Below are positions 55,665-64,000 of a stretch of DNA of 64,000 bases, one piece after another. The notes under the pieces were generated by a model. That model was not told where the DNA came from and did no database searches. It saw nothing but the letters and a program-made list of their open reading frames with translations. This DNA is from Opitutales bacterium. GTDB lineage: Bacteria > Verrucomicrobiota > Verrucomicrobiia > Opitutales > UBA2995. Position 1 is the stretch's first letter; every line of letters starts with the position of its first letter. Made by a program: the position numbers and the translations under genes. The stretch lies in contig JAJDZZ010000058.1 in assembly GCA_022824405.1 (NCBI GenBank), forward strand, positions 1 through 64,000, given 5' to 3'.

Positions 55665-56744
55665 ATGCGGGTCACACGAATCAAGCTCCAGAATTACCGC
55701 AATATAAAGTTTGCCGATCTCAAGCTGGATGGTTGTACCCAGTTTTTGGCCGGCGCCAATGCCCAGGGTAAGACAAACCTGTTGGAATCCGTTGGCTTGT
55801 TAACCGCCTTGCGGTCATTTCGCACCCGGGATTGGAAGACCCTGATCAGGCACGATTGCAGAGAAGCAAAACTGGCCTTCCATCTGGCCGATGAACGCTT
55901 CGACCTGACCGAGGTCTGGATTACCCTGAAAAGACGGGGAAAGGAAGTTTTGGTGGACGGCAAAAAGGTGGTCCGGTTTCGCGATTTCATCGGCCGATTC
56001 CCGGTGGTGGTTATCAGTGGACGGGACATCCAGCTATTACGTGGTTCCCCCGGAATCCGGCGGCAATGGCTCAACCTGCTCCTGGCTTCCGGAAACGCGG
56101 GATATTACGACGATCTGCGGGATTTCCATCGACTGCTGCATCAACGAAATTCCCTTCTGAAAAACGACGGGAAACCCGCCGAGTTGGATGTTTTTGAAAA
56201 GATGCTGGCGAAAAAGGCGGCTCGACTACACGCGCACCGAGCCTCTGAAACGGCCAAGCTGGCCGCTGAAATGAAACGGATCTATCAGATTGTCTCTCCC
56301 GTCCGGGAGGATCCGGAACTCCATTATAAGCCCGACCTGAAGGCGTCCTCTCCGGAGGACTACCTGGCATCGTTTCAAGCAAACCGGGAGAGAGACCATC
56401 TCTTGAAATCTACCCAGCACGGACCTCATCGCGATGATATCTCTTTTCACCTGGAGTCCAGGATGGCTAGGGATTATGCTTCCGAAGGCCAACAGCGAAG
56501 CATGATTATCAGCTTGAAATTAGCTCAATTACAATACCTTCGCCGTGTCTCGGGCGCAGTTCCAGTGCTATTAGCCGATGATATCCTGGAAGAACTGGAC
56601 AACCGGCGCAAAGCGAATTTCTGGAAAGCGGTTGGAGATTCGGTCCAGGTAATGGCCGCTGCTACCGCAATTCCCTCCGTGGAATCGCCTGTATCATGGC
56701 AGGTGTTTCGTGTAACCGATGGCAAATTCGAGGAAAGGGATTGA
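55665..56744 (+). CDS. recF: DNA replication and repair protein RecF
   Basis: 359 residues from the ATG at 55665. It has FLAGANAQGKTNLLESVGLL (Walker A), SEGQQRSMIISLKLAQL (ABC signature) and VPVLLADDILEELDNRRKAN (Walker B and D-loop). It loads RecA at gaps with RecO and RecR. In many bacteria it is next to dnaA, dnaN and gyrB; here it is next to a desulfurase and 11 kb from gyrB, so the oriC block is rearranged. The start is only 5 bases after the previous stop. Confidence 0.96.
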   Translation: MRVTRIKLQNYRNIKFADLKLDGCTQFLAGANAQGKTNLLESVGLLTALRSFRTRDWKTLIRHDCREAKLAFHLADERFDLTEVWITLKRRGKEVLVDGKKVVRFRDFIGRFPVVVISGRDIQLLRGSPGIRRQWLNLLLASGNAGYYDDLRDFHRLLHQRNSLLKNDGKPAELDVFEKMLAKKAARLHAHRASETAKLAAEMKRIYQIVSPVREDPELHYKPDLKASSPEDYLASFQANRERDHLLKSTQHGPHRDDISFHLESRMARDYASEGQQRSMIISLKLAQLQYLRRVSGAVPVLLADDILEELDNRRKANFWKAVGDSVQVMAAATAIPSVESPVSWQVFRVTDGKFEERD

Positions 56745-56791
56745 GACCCGTTCGGCCTGTTTAATCGGATACTCATTATTTCCCAGACGAC

Positions 56792-57541
56792 ATGGAACCA
56801 TATGATTTGACCACCCTTTTCTGGATCGTAGCCGGATCTTTTTTGGTGGGACTTTCCAAAGGGGGAGTACTAGGGGCCTCGAACATTACCGTGGCCGTAT
56901 TCGCCCTGATTTTCCCACCCAAGTTGTCCGTCGGTATTGTTCTGATGCTCCTCATGATTGGGGATTGGGCCGCGTTTTATTTCTTTCGTCGCCACGCCGT
57001 TTGGAAATACCTTCTGCCCATCATTCCCTGGACGATTGTGGGGGTCCTGTCAGGCTGGTTGCTGCTCGACCGGCTCGATGGGGAGATTGTGGGCAGGCTT
57101 ATCGGGTATTGCCTGTTGGTCCTCGTCAGTTTACACATTGCCCGCAGCTACCTCCTCAGGATTAGCGGCATCACGGATCTCATGCCCCACACTTGGTGGT
57201 TTATTGGTATTATCGGGCTGCTGGCCGGGTTTACGTCCACCGTAGCCAATTCGGCCGCTCCCGTCATGATGTTGTTCTTTTTGGCCGTGGCTCTGCCCAA
57301 GATGGAATTTATGGGTACCGGAGCCTGGTTTTTTCTCTTCCTGAACCTGTTCAAGTTTCCCTTTTTATGGTCCATTGAGGCGGTTACTCCGGATGTCCTT
57401 TGGCTTGGTCTGAAGATCATACCGGTCGTTTTGGCCGGCGCCGTATTGGGTCGCCTCATCCTGGCTCATATTCCGCAAAAGGGGTTTGAGCTGTTTGCCT
57501 TGACCGTCACGGTTCTGGCCAGCCTCCAACTCGTCCTCTGA
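56792..57541 (+). CDS. TauE/SafE-family membrane transporter
   Basis: A 249-residue inner-membrane protein with seven or eight helices. ALSKGG-type GLSKGGVLGASNITVAVF and GFTSTVANSAAPVMMLFFLA are the two family repeats that line the path for sulfite, sulfoacetate or similar small anions. It follows recF by 47 bases on the same strand. The sulfatase at 22349 would release sulfate, but the two are far apart and a link is only a guess. Confidence 0.9.
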   Translation: MEPYDLTTLFWIVAGSFLVGLSKGGVLGASNITVAVFALIFPPKLSVGIVLMLLMIGDWAAFYFFRRHAVWKYLLPIIPWTIVGVLSGWLLLDRLDGEIVGRLIGYCLLVLVSLHIARSYLLRISGITDLMPHTWWFIGIIGLLAGFTSTVANSAAPVMMLFFLAVALPKMEFMGTGAWFFLFLNLFKFPFLWSIEAVTPDVLWLGLKIIPVVLAGAVLGRLILAHIPQKGFELFALTVTVLASLQLVL

Positions 57542-57678
57542 CCCCGACTGGCCTCCATGCCATGAACCTCTGTAAAACCGCTTAACCAAGTGCCGTCCAT
57601 GTCCGTCTGAATTTCCTCTCGCCAGGTTCTCCAAATTCGCTAAGATCGGGGTCGATTCCTTTATCCGTCCCCCCTCAA

Positions 57679-58251
57679 ATGCCAAAGCCTTCCGCTCGCA
57701 AATTATGGGCCATGAAATTGGCTGGGAAATTGCCCCCGTCAAAAGCCCAAGCACCCCATGTCGGTCGGGTCGGTCGCCGAGCTTCCGGAATCGTTTTGGG
57801 TATCGACCCGAGCCTGAGAGCTACCGGCTTGGCCGTGATAAACGTGGAGGTGTCTCCACCTAAACTGCTTGCCAGCGCCACCTTGAAAATGAAGGCAACC
57901 GCTTCAATGCCGGAATGCCTGGCCTTTATTTACAAGTCCACCAGCGAAATGATTGAGCAATTTTCCGTGACCTCAGTCGCCCTGGAACAGACCATTTTCG
58001 TGCAAAATATCAAGACCGCCCTGATCCTGGGAGCCGCCCGGGGCGCAGCTATCGCCGCCGCCGCCACTCTGGAAAAGCCTGTATTCGAGTACCCCCCATT
58101 ACGCATCAAGCAGGCCGTAGTCGGATACGGCCGGGCCAGCAAGCATCAGGTCGCTCACACGGTTAAACAAATGCTCGACCTCGGCGAGGCGCTGGCTTTT
58201 GACGAGGCCGACGCGGCCGGTGTGGCCCTGTGTCACGCCTACGCCCGTTAG
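57679..58251 (+). CDS. ruvC: Crossover junction endodeoxyribonuclease RuvC
   Basis: A 190-residue Holliday junction resolvase. GIVLGIDPSLRATGLAVI (first Asp), VALEQTIFVQNIKTAL (Glu) and AFDEADAAGVALCHAYAR (last two Asp) give the full active site. It carries about 35 extra basic and Pro-rich residues in front of the usual start. No in-frame ATG lies closer to the core, except at residue 12. ruvA and ruvB are not in the window. It converges on dnaE. Confidence 0.94.
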   Translation: MPKPSARKLWAMKLAGKLPPSKAQAPHVGRVGRRASGIVLGIDPSLRATGLAVINVEVSPPKLLASATLKMKATASMPECLAFIYKSTSEMIEQFSVTSVALEQTIFVQNIKTALILGAARGAAIAAAATLEKPVFEYPPLRIKQAVVGYGRASKHQVAHTVKQMLDLGEALAFDEADAAGVALCHAYAR

Positions 58252-58414
58252 CCCGCATATCCCACAAATTCCGTAGCGAGCGTTTGAAGATCGAGTGCTG
58301 GGGCGGGCTTCGTGCCGATTCGCGGGTGAAGCTGGGTCGACACCCTGCAAAACCGCTAATTCAGGACGAAATTTCTTTCCTCCAAATTCCCGATACGCGC
58401 CTTTGGTTTGCTAA

Positions 58415-61400
58415 TCAGGAGTTGTTCCAATCGAAATTCCTCACCGGAGCCGTTGAGGTGGATACCAGAACCACCGAAGGATGATTTTTCAGTTCGGTGA
58501 AGGTCCTCGGTTCAACCAGCCAGGTCAGTGCGGGGGCGATATCGCTCCAAAGCACCTGATTTTCGGAAATAAGGAAGCCGATGTTCAATCGCGTGTTACC
58601 CCCTCGCCTGGAATCCAGGTCGCGGCGCAGGGTTTGTAGAAAATCAACGGTGTTTTTTTTCGCATGCAGGATCCAGCGCACTTCCCGAATGAGGCTGGGA
58701 ATGGCGCTTCGAAGAGGAGAAACCTCCCGTACATTAAACCTCAAATCATCCGCTTCCCGGTTTATTATGGTTCCGCTTGCTACCAGAGTTTTCCCTTCCA
58801 CCAACAGGTCACCGTAACTTGCGAAGGCCTCGGAAAACATGTTCATCCTGAAATTGTGCGACTCGGTGGAAATGTTGAAGATGGCCCAGGGCCGATCGTC
58901 CCGACGTGAGAGTTTTTTGACCACGTTGGAAATAACCCCGCAGTAGCGGAAAGTCTTCCGGTCCGGTAATTCCTTCGCCTTGTCCGCATCAAAACTGATT
59001 ATGTCCCGGGCCAGTTCGTCAAACTCTCTCATTGGGTGCCCCGAGACGTAGAAACCCAGCAATTCCTTTTCGAATTGGAGCTTTTGCCCCAGGGGCATTT
59101 GAGGGGTGTTCCTTTCACCCTCGGTCTCACTCACAACGATACCCTTTCCGTTGCCGCTGAGAGTGGCGGGGTCCCCCAGAATATCCAGGAAGGATTCCTG
59201 GCCGCGTTCCCGGTCGCGCTGGCGCTGGGCCGCGACGCCGATAGCCACGTCCAACCCCTCCATCAGGGCTTGCCTGCCCTCCCCGAAAGCGTCGAACGCG
59301 CCCGATTTGATCAGGCATTCCAAAACCCTCCGATTCACCGTCTTGAGGTCGACCCGGTCCATGAAGGAATGGAAATCGTCAAACGGGCCCTGTTCCTCCC
59401 GATTGGCAATGATCATTTGTGAAGCGGCGTCGCCTACGCCTTTGATGGCCGCCAAACCGAAGCGAATGCTCCCGTTCACGGACTCGGTTTCGATTACCGG
59501 GGTAAACTTGTCCCGCGATAAATTGATGTCCGGCCCGAACACCGGTACTTTCATGGCAGCGCATTCATCGATGTAATGGGCCACCTTGTCGGCGTTGCCC
59601 AGTTCGTTGGAAAGAATCGCCGCCATGAATTCCACCGGGTAATTGGCCTTAAGGTAGGCGGTGCGATAACTCAAAATCGCGTAGGCGGCCGAGTGCGACT
59701 TGTTGAATCCGTATTGGGCGAATTTTTCCAGGATTCCAAAAATTTCCAGAGCCGTTCTCTCATCGATACCGTTGTGCTTCCGGGCGCCCTCGACGAAAAT
59801 CTCCTTTTGCGCCTCCATCACCGATTTGATCTTCTTACCCATGGCCCGGCGCAGTATATCGGCCCCCTCCAGGGTGTAGCCGGAAATGATCCGGGCCGCT
59901 TCCATTACCTGTTCCTGGTAGACCAGCACCCCATAGGTTTCCCCTACCAGATCCTGCAAAAGAGGGTGGGGAACCCGCAGGCTGGAGGGATCCTTCTTTC
60001 CCTCGACGAACTGGGGAATGAACTGCATCGGCCCGGGCCGGTAGAGGGCGATGAGGGCGATGATCTCCTCGAAGGAACTCAGGCTGATTTGCCGACAAAG
60101 CGATTGCATGCCTTCACTCTCCAGTTGGAACACCCCCGTAGTCTGGCCGCTGTTGAGCAGATCGAAGGTTTTGGCATCGTCCAGGGATACGGTTTCGATA
60201 TCGAAATCCGGCAGGTTCCTGGTTTGGCGGACATTCTCCTGCGCGTCTGATATGACGGTCAGGGTTTTCAAGCCCAGAAAATCCATTTTCAGCAAACCGA
60301 GGTCCTCCACCGGACCCTTGGGAAACTGAGTGGTCAAATCTCCTTCCTGAAGGGTCACCGGAACCAGATTGCGAATGGATTGATCGGCAATTATGATGCC
60401 ACAGGCGTGTTTGCCCGTATTGCGCACCATCCCTTCGATGACTTGACCTTGCTCCACAATGGAATGGGCCAGCGGATTGCCGTCCAATTCCGCCCGCAGC
60501 TCTCCCGATTTTACCACAGATTCCTTCAGGGAAATATTGAGTTCGTCCGGAATCATTCGCGCCATGCGGTCGGCCTCCGCGTAGGGAACATCGTTCACCC
60601 GGGCCAGATCGCGAACCACCATCTTGGCCCCGAATTTGCCAAAGGTAATGATATTGGCCACGGCCTCCTCCCCGTATTTGTCGCGCACGTATTGGACCAC
60701 TTCATCCCGCCGCCGCATGCAAAAATCCACGTCGAAATCCGGTGGAGACACGCGCGCCAAATTCAGCATACGCTCGAACAACAAGCCGAAACGCAGCGGT
60801 TCGATATCCGTGATCCTCAACACGAAGGACACCAGACTTCCGGCGCCGGAACCCCTTCCAGGACCGATTGGAATGCCCTGGGACCGCGCCCAGTCGATGA
60901 AATCCCACACGATGAGAAAGTAGTCGGTGAATCCCGTGCCCACGATGATGGCCAACTCGTATTCCAGCTTCGAACACAGAAATGCGGCGAATTCCGGAGA
61001 TTCGGTCGGGGGCGCTTCCCCTTTTCCTTCCTTTGCCGAGGTCGGAGCTTCCGTCTCGAGTCCCCGCACTTGGTCGTAATCGACGCCGTAACGCTCCTTG
61101 AGCCCCTCTTTGCACAGATCGAAAAGAAAGAGGCCGTTCTCGCGGCATGCCTCGAACGTGGACCGGTCGATCTCGGTCGCTTCCCCCGTCCCGCCTTGCC
61201 GGTCGAGCTTTTCCTTTTCCGAGACGTAGATTTCCAGCATGCGGTCAAAATTGTCCGGATCCTCCCGATACGTTGCGTCCGCCGGTTTTTCAAATACCGG
61301 ATAGTGATTCCCTCCAAAAGGGATCTTCAGATCGCTCATTTCCGCCACCAGCAGGGTATTGTCCAGCGATTCCGGCACCTCCCTGAAAACCTCCAGCATT

Positions 61401-62230
61401 TCCTCCTGGCTCTTCAGGTAAAACTCCCGGGAAGGGTATTTCATGCGATTGTCATCGGCCAGCTTCCGACCGGTTTGAATACACAGAAGCGCGTCATGGG
61501 GCTGCCAGTCCTCTTTTTTGACGTAGTGCACGTCATTTGCGCAAACCACCTTCAGATCGAATTCCCGAGCCAGCTTCAACAAGCCCGGGATGATTTTCTT
61601 TTGGAATCGCAGACCGTGATCGTGGAGTTCGATAAAATAATTTTCCTTCCCGAAAATATCTATGAACTCCGCCGTTACCTCCCTGGCCTTGGCATAATTA
61701 CCGTAGAGCAGGTACTGGGGAGCCACCCCGTTGATGCACCCGCTCAACCCGATCAAACCCTTGCTGTGGGCGGCCAGATGTTCCATGTCCGTGCGGGGCT
61801 TGTAATATTGCCCCTTGGTATGGGCTTCGGAAACCAGTTTTGACAGGTTCCGATAACCCTCGAAATCGCGACAAAGCACGGTTTTGTGGTGTATCTGGTT
61901 CTTGGGGAATTCCTCCGGTTGCAAATCCCGATAATCCGGCAAATCCCCTATATCCTCAGTCCGCTTCCTCCTTCGACGGGGTTTCTCATGCATCTTGTGA
62001 TCGTGCACGAGGTAGATTTCACAGCCGATTATCGGCTTCAAACCGGCGCCTTTGAGGGTCTTATAAAATTCAATGGCGCCAAAAAGATTGCCGTGGTCCG
62101 TCATGGCCACCGCCGGCATACCCAATTCCTTCGCCCTTTCTGCCAATCGATCTATCCGACAGGCTCCATCCAGCAGACTGTAATCAGTATGCAAATGCAA
62201 GTGGACGAATTCGTTTTTGGTAGCGGGCAT
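58415..62230 (-). CDS. dnaE: DNA polymerase III alpha subunit
   Basis: A 1271-residue replicative polymerase. The PHP domain starts with [19 protein letters not shown] (about 9-27); [18 protein letters not shown] and [11 protein letters not shown] (about 493-503) form the palm with the catalytic aspartates; [20 protein letters not shown] is in the fingers, and an OB fold is near 1050-1130. Two low-complexity inserts are seen: a basic run (KPRRRRKR, about 83-90) in the PHP domain and an Ala/Glu/Pro stretch near 392-412. It is a DnaE1-type enzyme without an exonuclease domain. Confidence 0.98.
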   Translation of the reverse strand: MPATKNEFVHLHLHTDYSLLDGACRIDRLAERAKELGMPAVAMTDHGNLFGAIEFYKTLKGAGLKPIIGCEIYLVHDHKMHEKPRRRRKRTEDIGDLPDYRDLQPEEFPKNQIHHKTVLCRDFEGYRNLSKLVSEAHTKGQYYKPRTDMEHLAAHSKGLIGLSGCINGVAPQYLLYGNYAKAREVTAEFIDIFGKENYFIELHDHGLRFQKKIIPGLLKLAREFDLKVVCANDVHYVKKEDWQPHDALLCIQTGRKLADDNRMKYPSREFYLKSQEEMLEVFREVPESLDNTLLVAEMSDLKIPFGGNHYPVFEKPADATYREDPDNFDRMLEIYVSEKEKLDRQGGTGEATEIDRSTFEACRENGLFLFDLCKEGLKERYGVDYDQVRGLETEAPTSAKEGKGEAPPTESPEFAAFLCSKLEYELAIIVGTGFTDYFLIVWDFIDWARSQGIPIGPGRGSGAGSLVSFVLRITDIEPLRFGLLFERMLNLARVSPPDFDVDFCMRRRDEVVQYVRDKYGEEAVANIITFGKFGAKMVVRDLARVNDVPYAEADRMARMIPDELNISLKESVVKSGELRAELDGNPLAHSIVEQGQVIEGMVRNTGKHACGIIIADQSIRNLVPVTLQEGDLTTQFPKGPVEDLGLLKMDFLGLKTLTVISDAQENVRQTRNLPDFDIETVSLDDAKTFDLLNSGQTTGVFQLESEGMQSLCRQISLSSFEEIIALIALYRPGPMQFIPQFVEGKKDPSSLRVPHPLLQDLVGETYGVLVYQEQVMEAARIISGYTLEGADILRRAMGKKIKSVMEAQKEIFVEGARKHNGIDERTALEIFGILEKFAQYGFNKSHSAAYAILSYRTAYLKANYPVEFMAAILSNELGNADKVAHYIDECAAMKVPVFGPDINLSRDKFTPVIETESVNGSIRFGLAAIKGVGDAASQMIIANREEQGPFDDFHSFMDRVDLKTVNRRVLECLIKSGAFDAFGEGRQALMEGLDVAIGVAAQRQRDRERGQESFLDILGDPATLSGNGKGIVVSETEGERNTPQMPLGQKLQFEKELLGFYVSGHPMREFDELARDIISFDADKAKELPDRKTFRYCGVISNVVKKLSRRDDRPWAIFNISTESHNFRMNMFSEAFASYGDLLVEGKTLVASGTIINREADDLRFNVREVSPLRSAIPSLIREVRWILHAKKNTVDFLQTLRRDLDSRRGGNTRLNIGFLISENQVLWSDIAPALTWLVEPRTFTELKNHPSVVLVSTSTAPVRNFDWNNS

Positions 62231-62409
62231 TGGACTGAAACGGGAGCAGTGGATCCCCCACGGGGCACTCGGACCGAAATTGCTCCTACGCGCCTTGGCG
62301 ACCCTTACTTTTTACCGTCTCACCACATCCGCAAGTCCCATTTGTCCACAAACTATAAGCATCTTATTCACACCCTCCGCCTTCTGCCCCCTCCATCCGT
62401 GTAATTATA

Positions 62410-62560
62410 TTCGTGATCGTGATCATGATCGATTTAAGAAAAGCCTCCCGCAAAGCTCGCCAAGACCGCTAAGAGGCGCTGGGGGCGCCTTTAATCCGCG
62501 CTCATCCGTGTAAACCGTGGTTAATCTTCTTCCTATTCTATCGATCATGATCACGATTAT
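62410..62560. repeat. Repeat-filled gap: 6-bp and 9-bp micro-tandems inside a 16-bp inverted repeat
   Basis: The 367 bases between dnaE and the beta-propeller gene hold, in order, a GTGATC tandem (about 62413-62430), a GCnAAGnnC 9-mer trimer (62450-62479), an inverse CACGGAT trimer (about 62494-62523) and another GATC-rich part. CGTGATCATGATCGAT at 62418-62433 and ATCGATCATGATCACG at 62540-62555 are perfect inverted repeats that enclose the rest. The stretch 62231-62409 shows nothing recognised. Confidence 0.8.
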
Positions 62561-62597
62561 CCGTTGTTCATCTTTCTCCCCAATTCCTCACCCACCT

Positions 62598-63833
62598 ATG
62601 AAAACGGTTTTCCCTACCTTTCTTGTCACCCTCGTCTCATTTACATCCTCCCTCGCCTCTGACGTCCTTTGGCCCGGGTGGCGGGGCCCGGATCGGGACG
62701 GGCGGGTAACCTACTTCGAACCTCCCGCCCAGTGGCCCGCCAAGTTGCAAAAAGAATGGAGTCTGGAAGTCGGCCAGGGCGCGGCCATGCCCATCGTTGC
62801 CGACAGCCGCGTCTATCAACACGCCCGCCAAAATGGCCTCGAAGTTGTTTGGTGCCTGGACTTGAAAACCGGTGATGTTCTATGGCGAAAGAGTTACAGG
62901 GTGCCCTACGCCATTCCAGGTCCCGGCCGAAGGCACGGCAATGGCCCGAACTCCAATCCGGCCTTGGCCGACGGCCGACTCTTCACCCTGAGTGTCACGG
63001 GTATACTTTCCACTTGGGCCACCGACTCGGGCGAACTCCTGTGGCGCCGCGACTACGCCGACCGCTTCCCCAAATCCCATCCCGAATGGGGGCATTCCAC
63101 CTCTCCCCTCATCGACGGTGACCGGGTCGTAGTGCATTTCGGCGGCGCGGAGGCAGGTCTTCTCGCCGCCCTCGATGTGGTCACGGGAGAAGAAGTGTGG
63201 ACCGAGGGAAAGGACGGCGTCAGCCATGCCTCACCCATCGTCGCGGACATCCAGGGAGTCCGACAAATCGTGGAATGGAACCACGAAGCCGTCGTCGGAG
63301 TGGAGAGCGAAACGGGGAAACGCCTTTGGTCTTATGCCCTGCCTCACCGGGGTTCCAATCAAAATTCTCCCACCCCGGCCTTTCATCGGGGTCGGCTCCT
63401 GGTGGGCGCCGAAGGCCGGGGGATCCGCAGCCTTCAACCGCAACTGGACCAAGGGAAGTGGACCGTTAAAGAGAATTGGCACCGGCGGGACGTATCGCTC
63501 AACATGGCTTCGGCCGTGGTAAGCGGCGACAGCCTATATGGTAAATCGCAGTTCAAGCGCGGACAATTTTTCCGCCTCGACATCGTTTCGGGAAACACAA
63601 TTTGGCTCGGACCTCCCAGAATGGGCGAATACGCCGCTTTCCTTACCTTTCCCGGCCACATTCTGGTTCTCAGGGACAGTGGCATCCTGGAAGTCTTTGC
63701 CGCGGAGGAACCGGCCTACCGTCCCATTGCCTCCTACCAAGTGGCCGACAGCCCCACCTGGGCCGCCCCGGTACTCCTGTCGGACGGTGTCCTCATAAAA
63801 GACCGCACCAAACTCTTCCTCTGGTCCTTATAA
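62598..63833 (+). CDS. Exported PQQ-like beta-propeller protein
   Basis: 411 residues from the ATG at 62598; the longer reading begins inside the repeat and is rejected. A signal peptide (about 1-20) precedes WPGWRGPDRDG, the usual start of these proteins in Verrucomicrobiota and Planctomycetota, and blades such as LDLKTGDVLWRKSY, TDSGELLWRRDY and LDVVTGEEVWTEG. The fold is that of BamB and PQQ dehydrogenases, but no PQQ ligands were identified. Its role is unknown. It sits between two direct copies of an intergenic repeat (62410 and 63863). Confidence 0.87.
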   Translation: MKTVFPTFLVTLVSFTSSLASDVLWPGWRGPDRDGRVTYFEPPAQWPAKLQKEWSLEVGQGAAMPIVADSRVYQHARQNGLEVVWCLDLKTGDVLWRKSYRVPYAIPGPGRRHGNGPNSNPALADGRLFTLSVTGILSTWATDSGELLWRRDYADRFPKSHPEWGHSTSPLIDGDRVVVHFGGAEAGLLAALDVVTGEEVWTEGKDGVSHASPIVADIQGVRQIVEWNHEAVVGVESETGKRLWSYALPHRGSNQNSPTPAFHRGRLLVGAEGRGIRSLQPQLDQGKWTVKENWHRRDVSLNMASAVVSGDSLYGKSQFKRGQFFRLDIVSGNTIWLGPPRMGEYAAFLTFPGHILVLRDSGILEVFAAEEPAYRPIASYQVADSPTWAAPVLLSDGVLIKDRTKLFLWSL

Positions 63834-63862
63834 AAAGGATCTCTCCGCCCTTCTATCCATCT

Positions 63863-63940
63863 AATCGTGATCGTGATCGTGATAGAAAAAGGGAAAGACT
63901 CTCGCAAAGCTCGCTAAGACCGCTAAGAGGCGCCGATGGC
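63863..63940. repeat. Second copy of the GTGATC plus 9-mer repeat
   Basis: TCGTGATCGTGATCGTGAT is followed, as at 62410, by a purine-rich spacer and GCAAAGCTC-GCTAAGACC-GCTAAGAGG-CGC at 63904-63933. This matches the copy at 62450-62479 in 29 of 30 bases. The two copies lie in the same direction on either side of the beta-propeller gene. Nothing else is seen up to 64000. Confidence 0.8.
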
Positions 63941-64000
63941 CCCAATTAGGAATTTTGCGCCCCCCTGGCGCAATCTCCCCCTCCTCTGTGCCCTCTGAGT

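Noticed and set aside
60380-61843. A 487-residue plus-strand ORF.
   Set aside because: It is antisense to dnaE, which has full domain support along the same bases.

Overview
The window looks like chromosomal DNA from a Gram-negative, outer-membrane bacterium, most likely Verrucomicrobiota of the Opitutae type. This is inference from gene content: very large TonB-dependent receptors with an acidic start followed by a FELSPFTV-type TonB box, two KDO genes (kdsB, kdsD), a sulfatase, a TonB2/TtpC-like energising cluster, a 32-residue COX24-type basic protein and a short EF-Ts. Most genes are ordinary housekeeping. The gaps between them are unusually rich in small repeats.

Layout. 1-9.1 kb: a dispersed repeat, tRNA-Leu(CAG), an esterase, a purple-acid-phosphatase-like enzyme, a hicBA toxin-antitoxin pair, an M14-type peptidase, and a PepSY membrane reductase behind a TonB receptor gene broken by one in-frame TAG. 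A DoxX gene and a repeat-filled gap with an IVS-protein relic follow. 9.1-15.2 kb: an SRAP protein, a 1132-residue TonB receptor with a clear promoter, a Ca/Na exchanger and a Cys/His-rich exported protein. 15.2-20.7 kb: a complete heavy-metal RND efflux operon (outer-membrane factor, adaptor, pump). 20.8-27.3 kb: an orphan DNA methyltransferase, a sulfatase, a lysine-aminomutase-family radical SAM enzyme, carA and kdsB.

27.5-37.0 kb is the most striking region. Ten same-strand genes form two tandem paralogous modules. Module 1 is DUF3450, TtpC-like ExbB, ExbD and TPR. Module 2 is DUF3450, TtpC-like ExbB, short ExbB, ExbD, TonB and TPR. Only module 2 has TonB and the short ExbB, so module 1 either shares them or drives something else.

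37.0-49.6 kb: tsf-rpsB, initiator tRNA, a left-handed beta-helix protein, a phosphatase, a DEDD exonuclease, gyrA and gyrB (GyrA has Ile83 and His87 in the quinolone region), an Rrf2 regulator, a zinc-ribbon protein whose stop codon lies in the first helix of rnpB, rpsT, a RluA-like protein lacking its catalytic Asp, and the COX24-type protein. 49.8-52.1 kb: an ECF sigma factor, a one-pass membrane protein and an HtrA-like protein that has lost its whole catalytic triad but kept its PDZ domain, a likely envelope-sensing cassette. 52.1-64 kb: yjbQ, kdsD, a LysM lipoprotein, a cysteine desulfurase, recF, a TauE transporter, ruvC, dnaE and a PQQ-type beta-propeller protein flanked by direct repeats.

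The intergenic repeats fall into several families: two dispersed palindromes whose paired bases covary between copies, 6-9 bp micro-tandem arrays, a REP-like hairpin, and a pair of 33-bp hairpin inserts at the same motif inside a repeat whose uninterrupted form lies 1.7 kb away.
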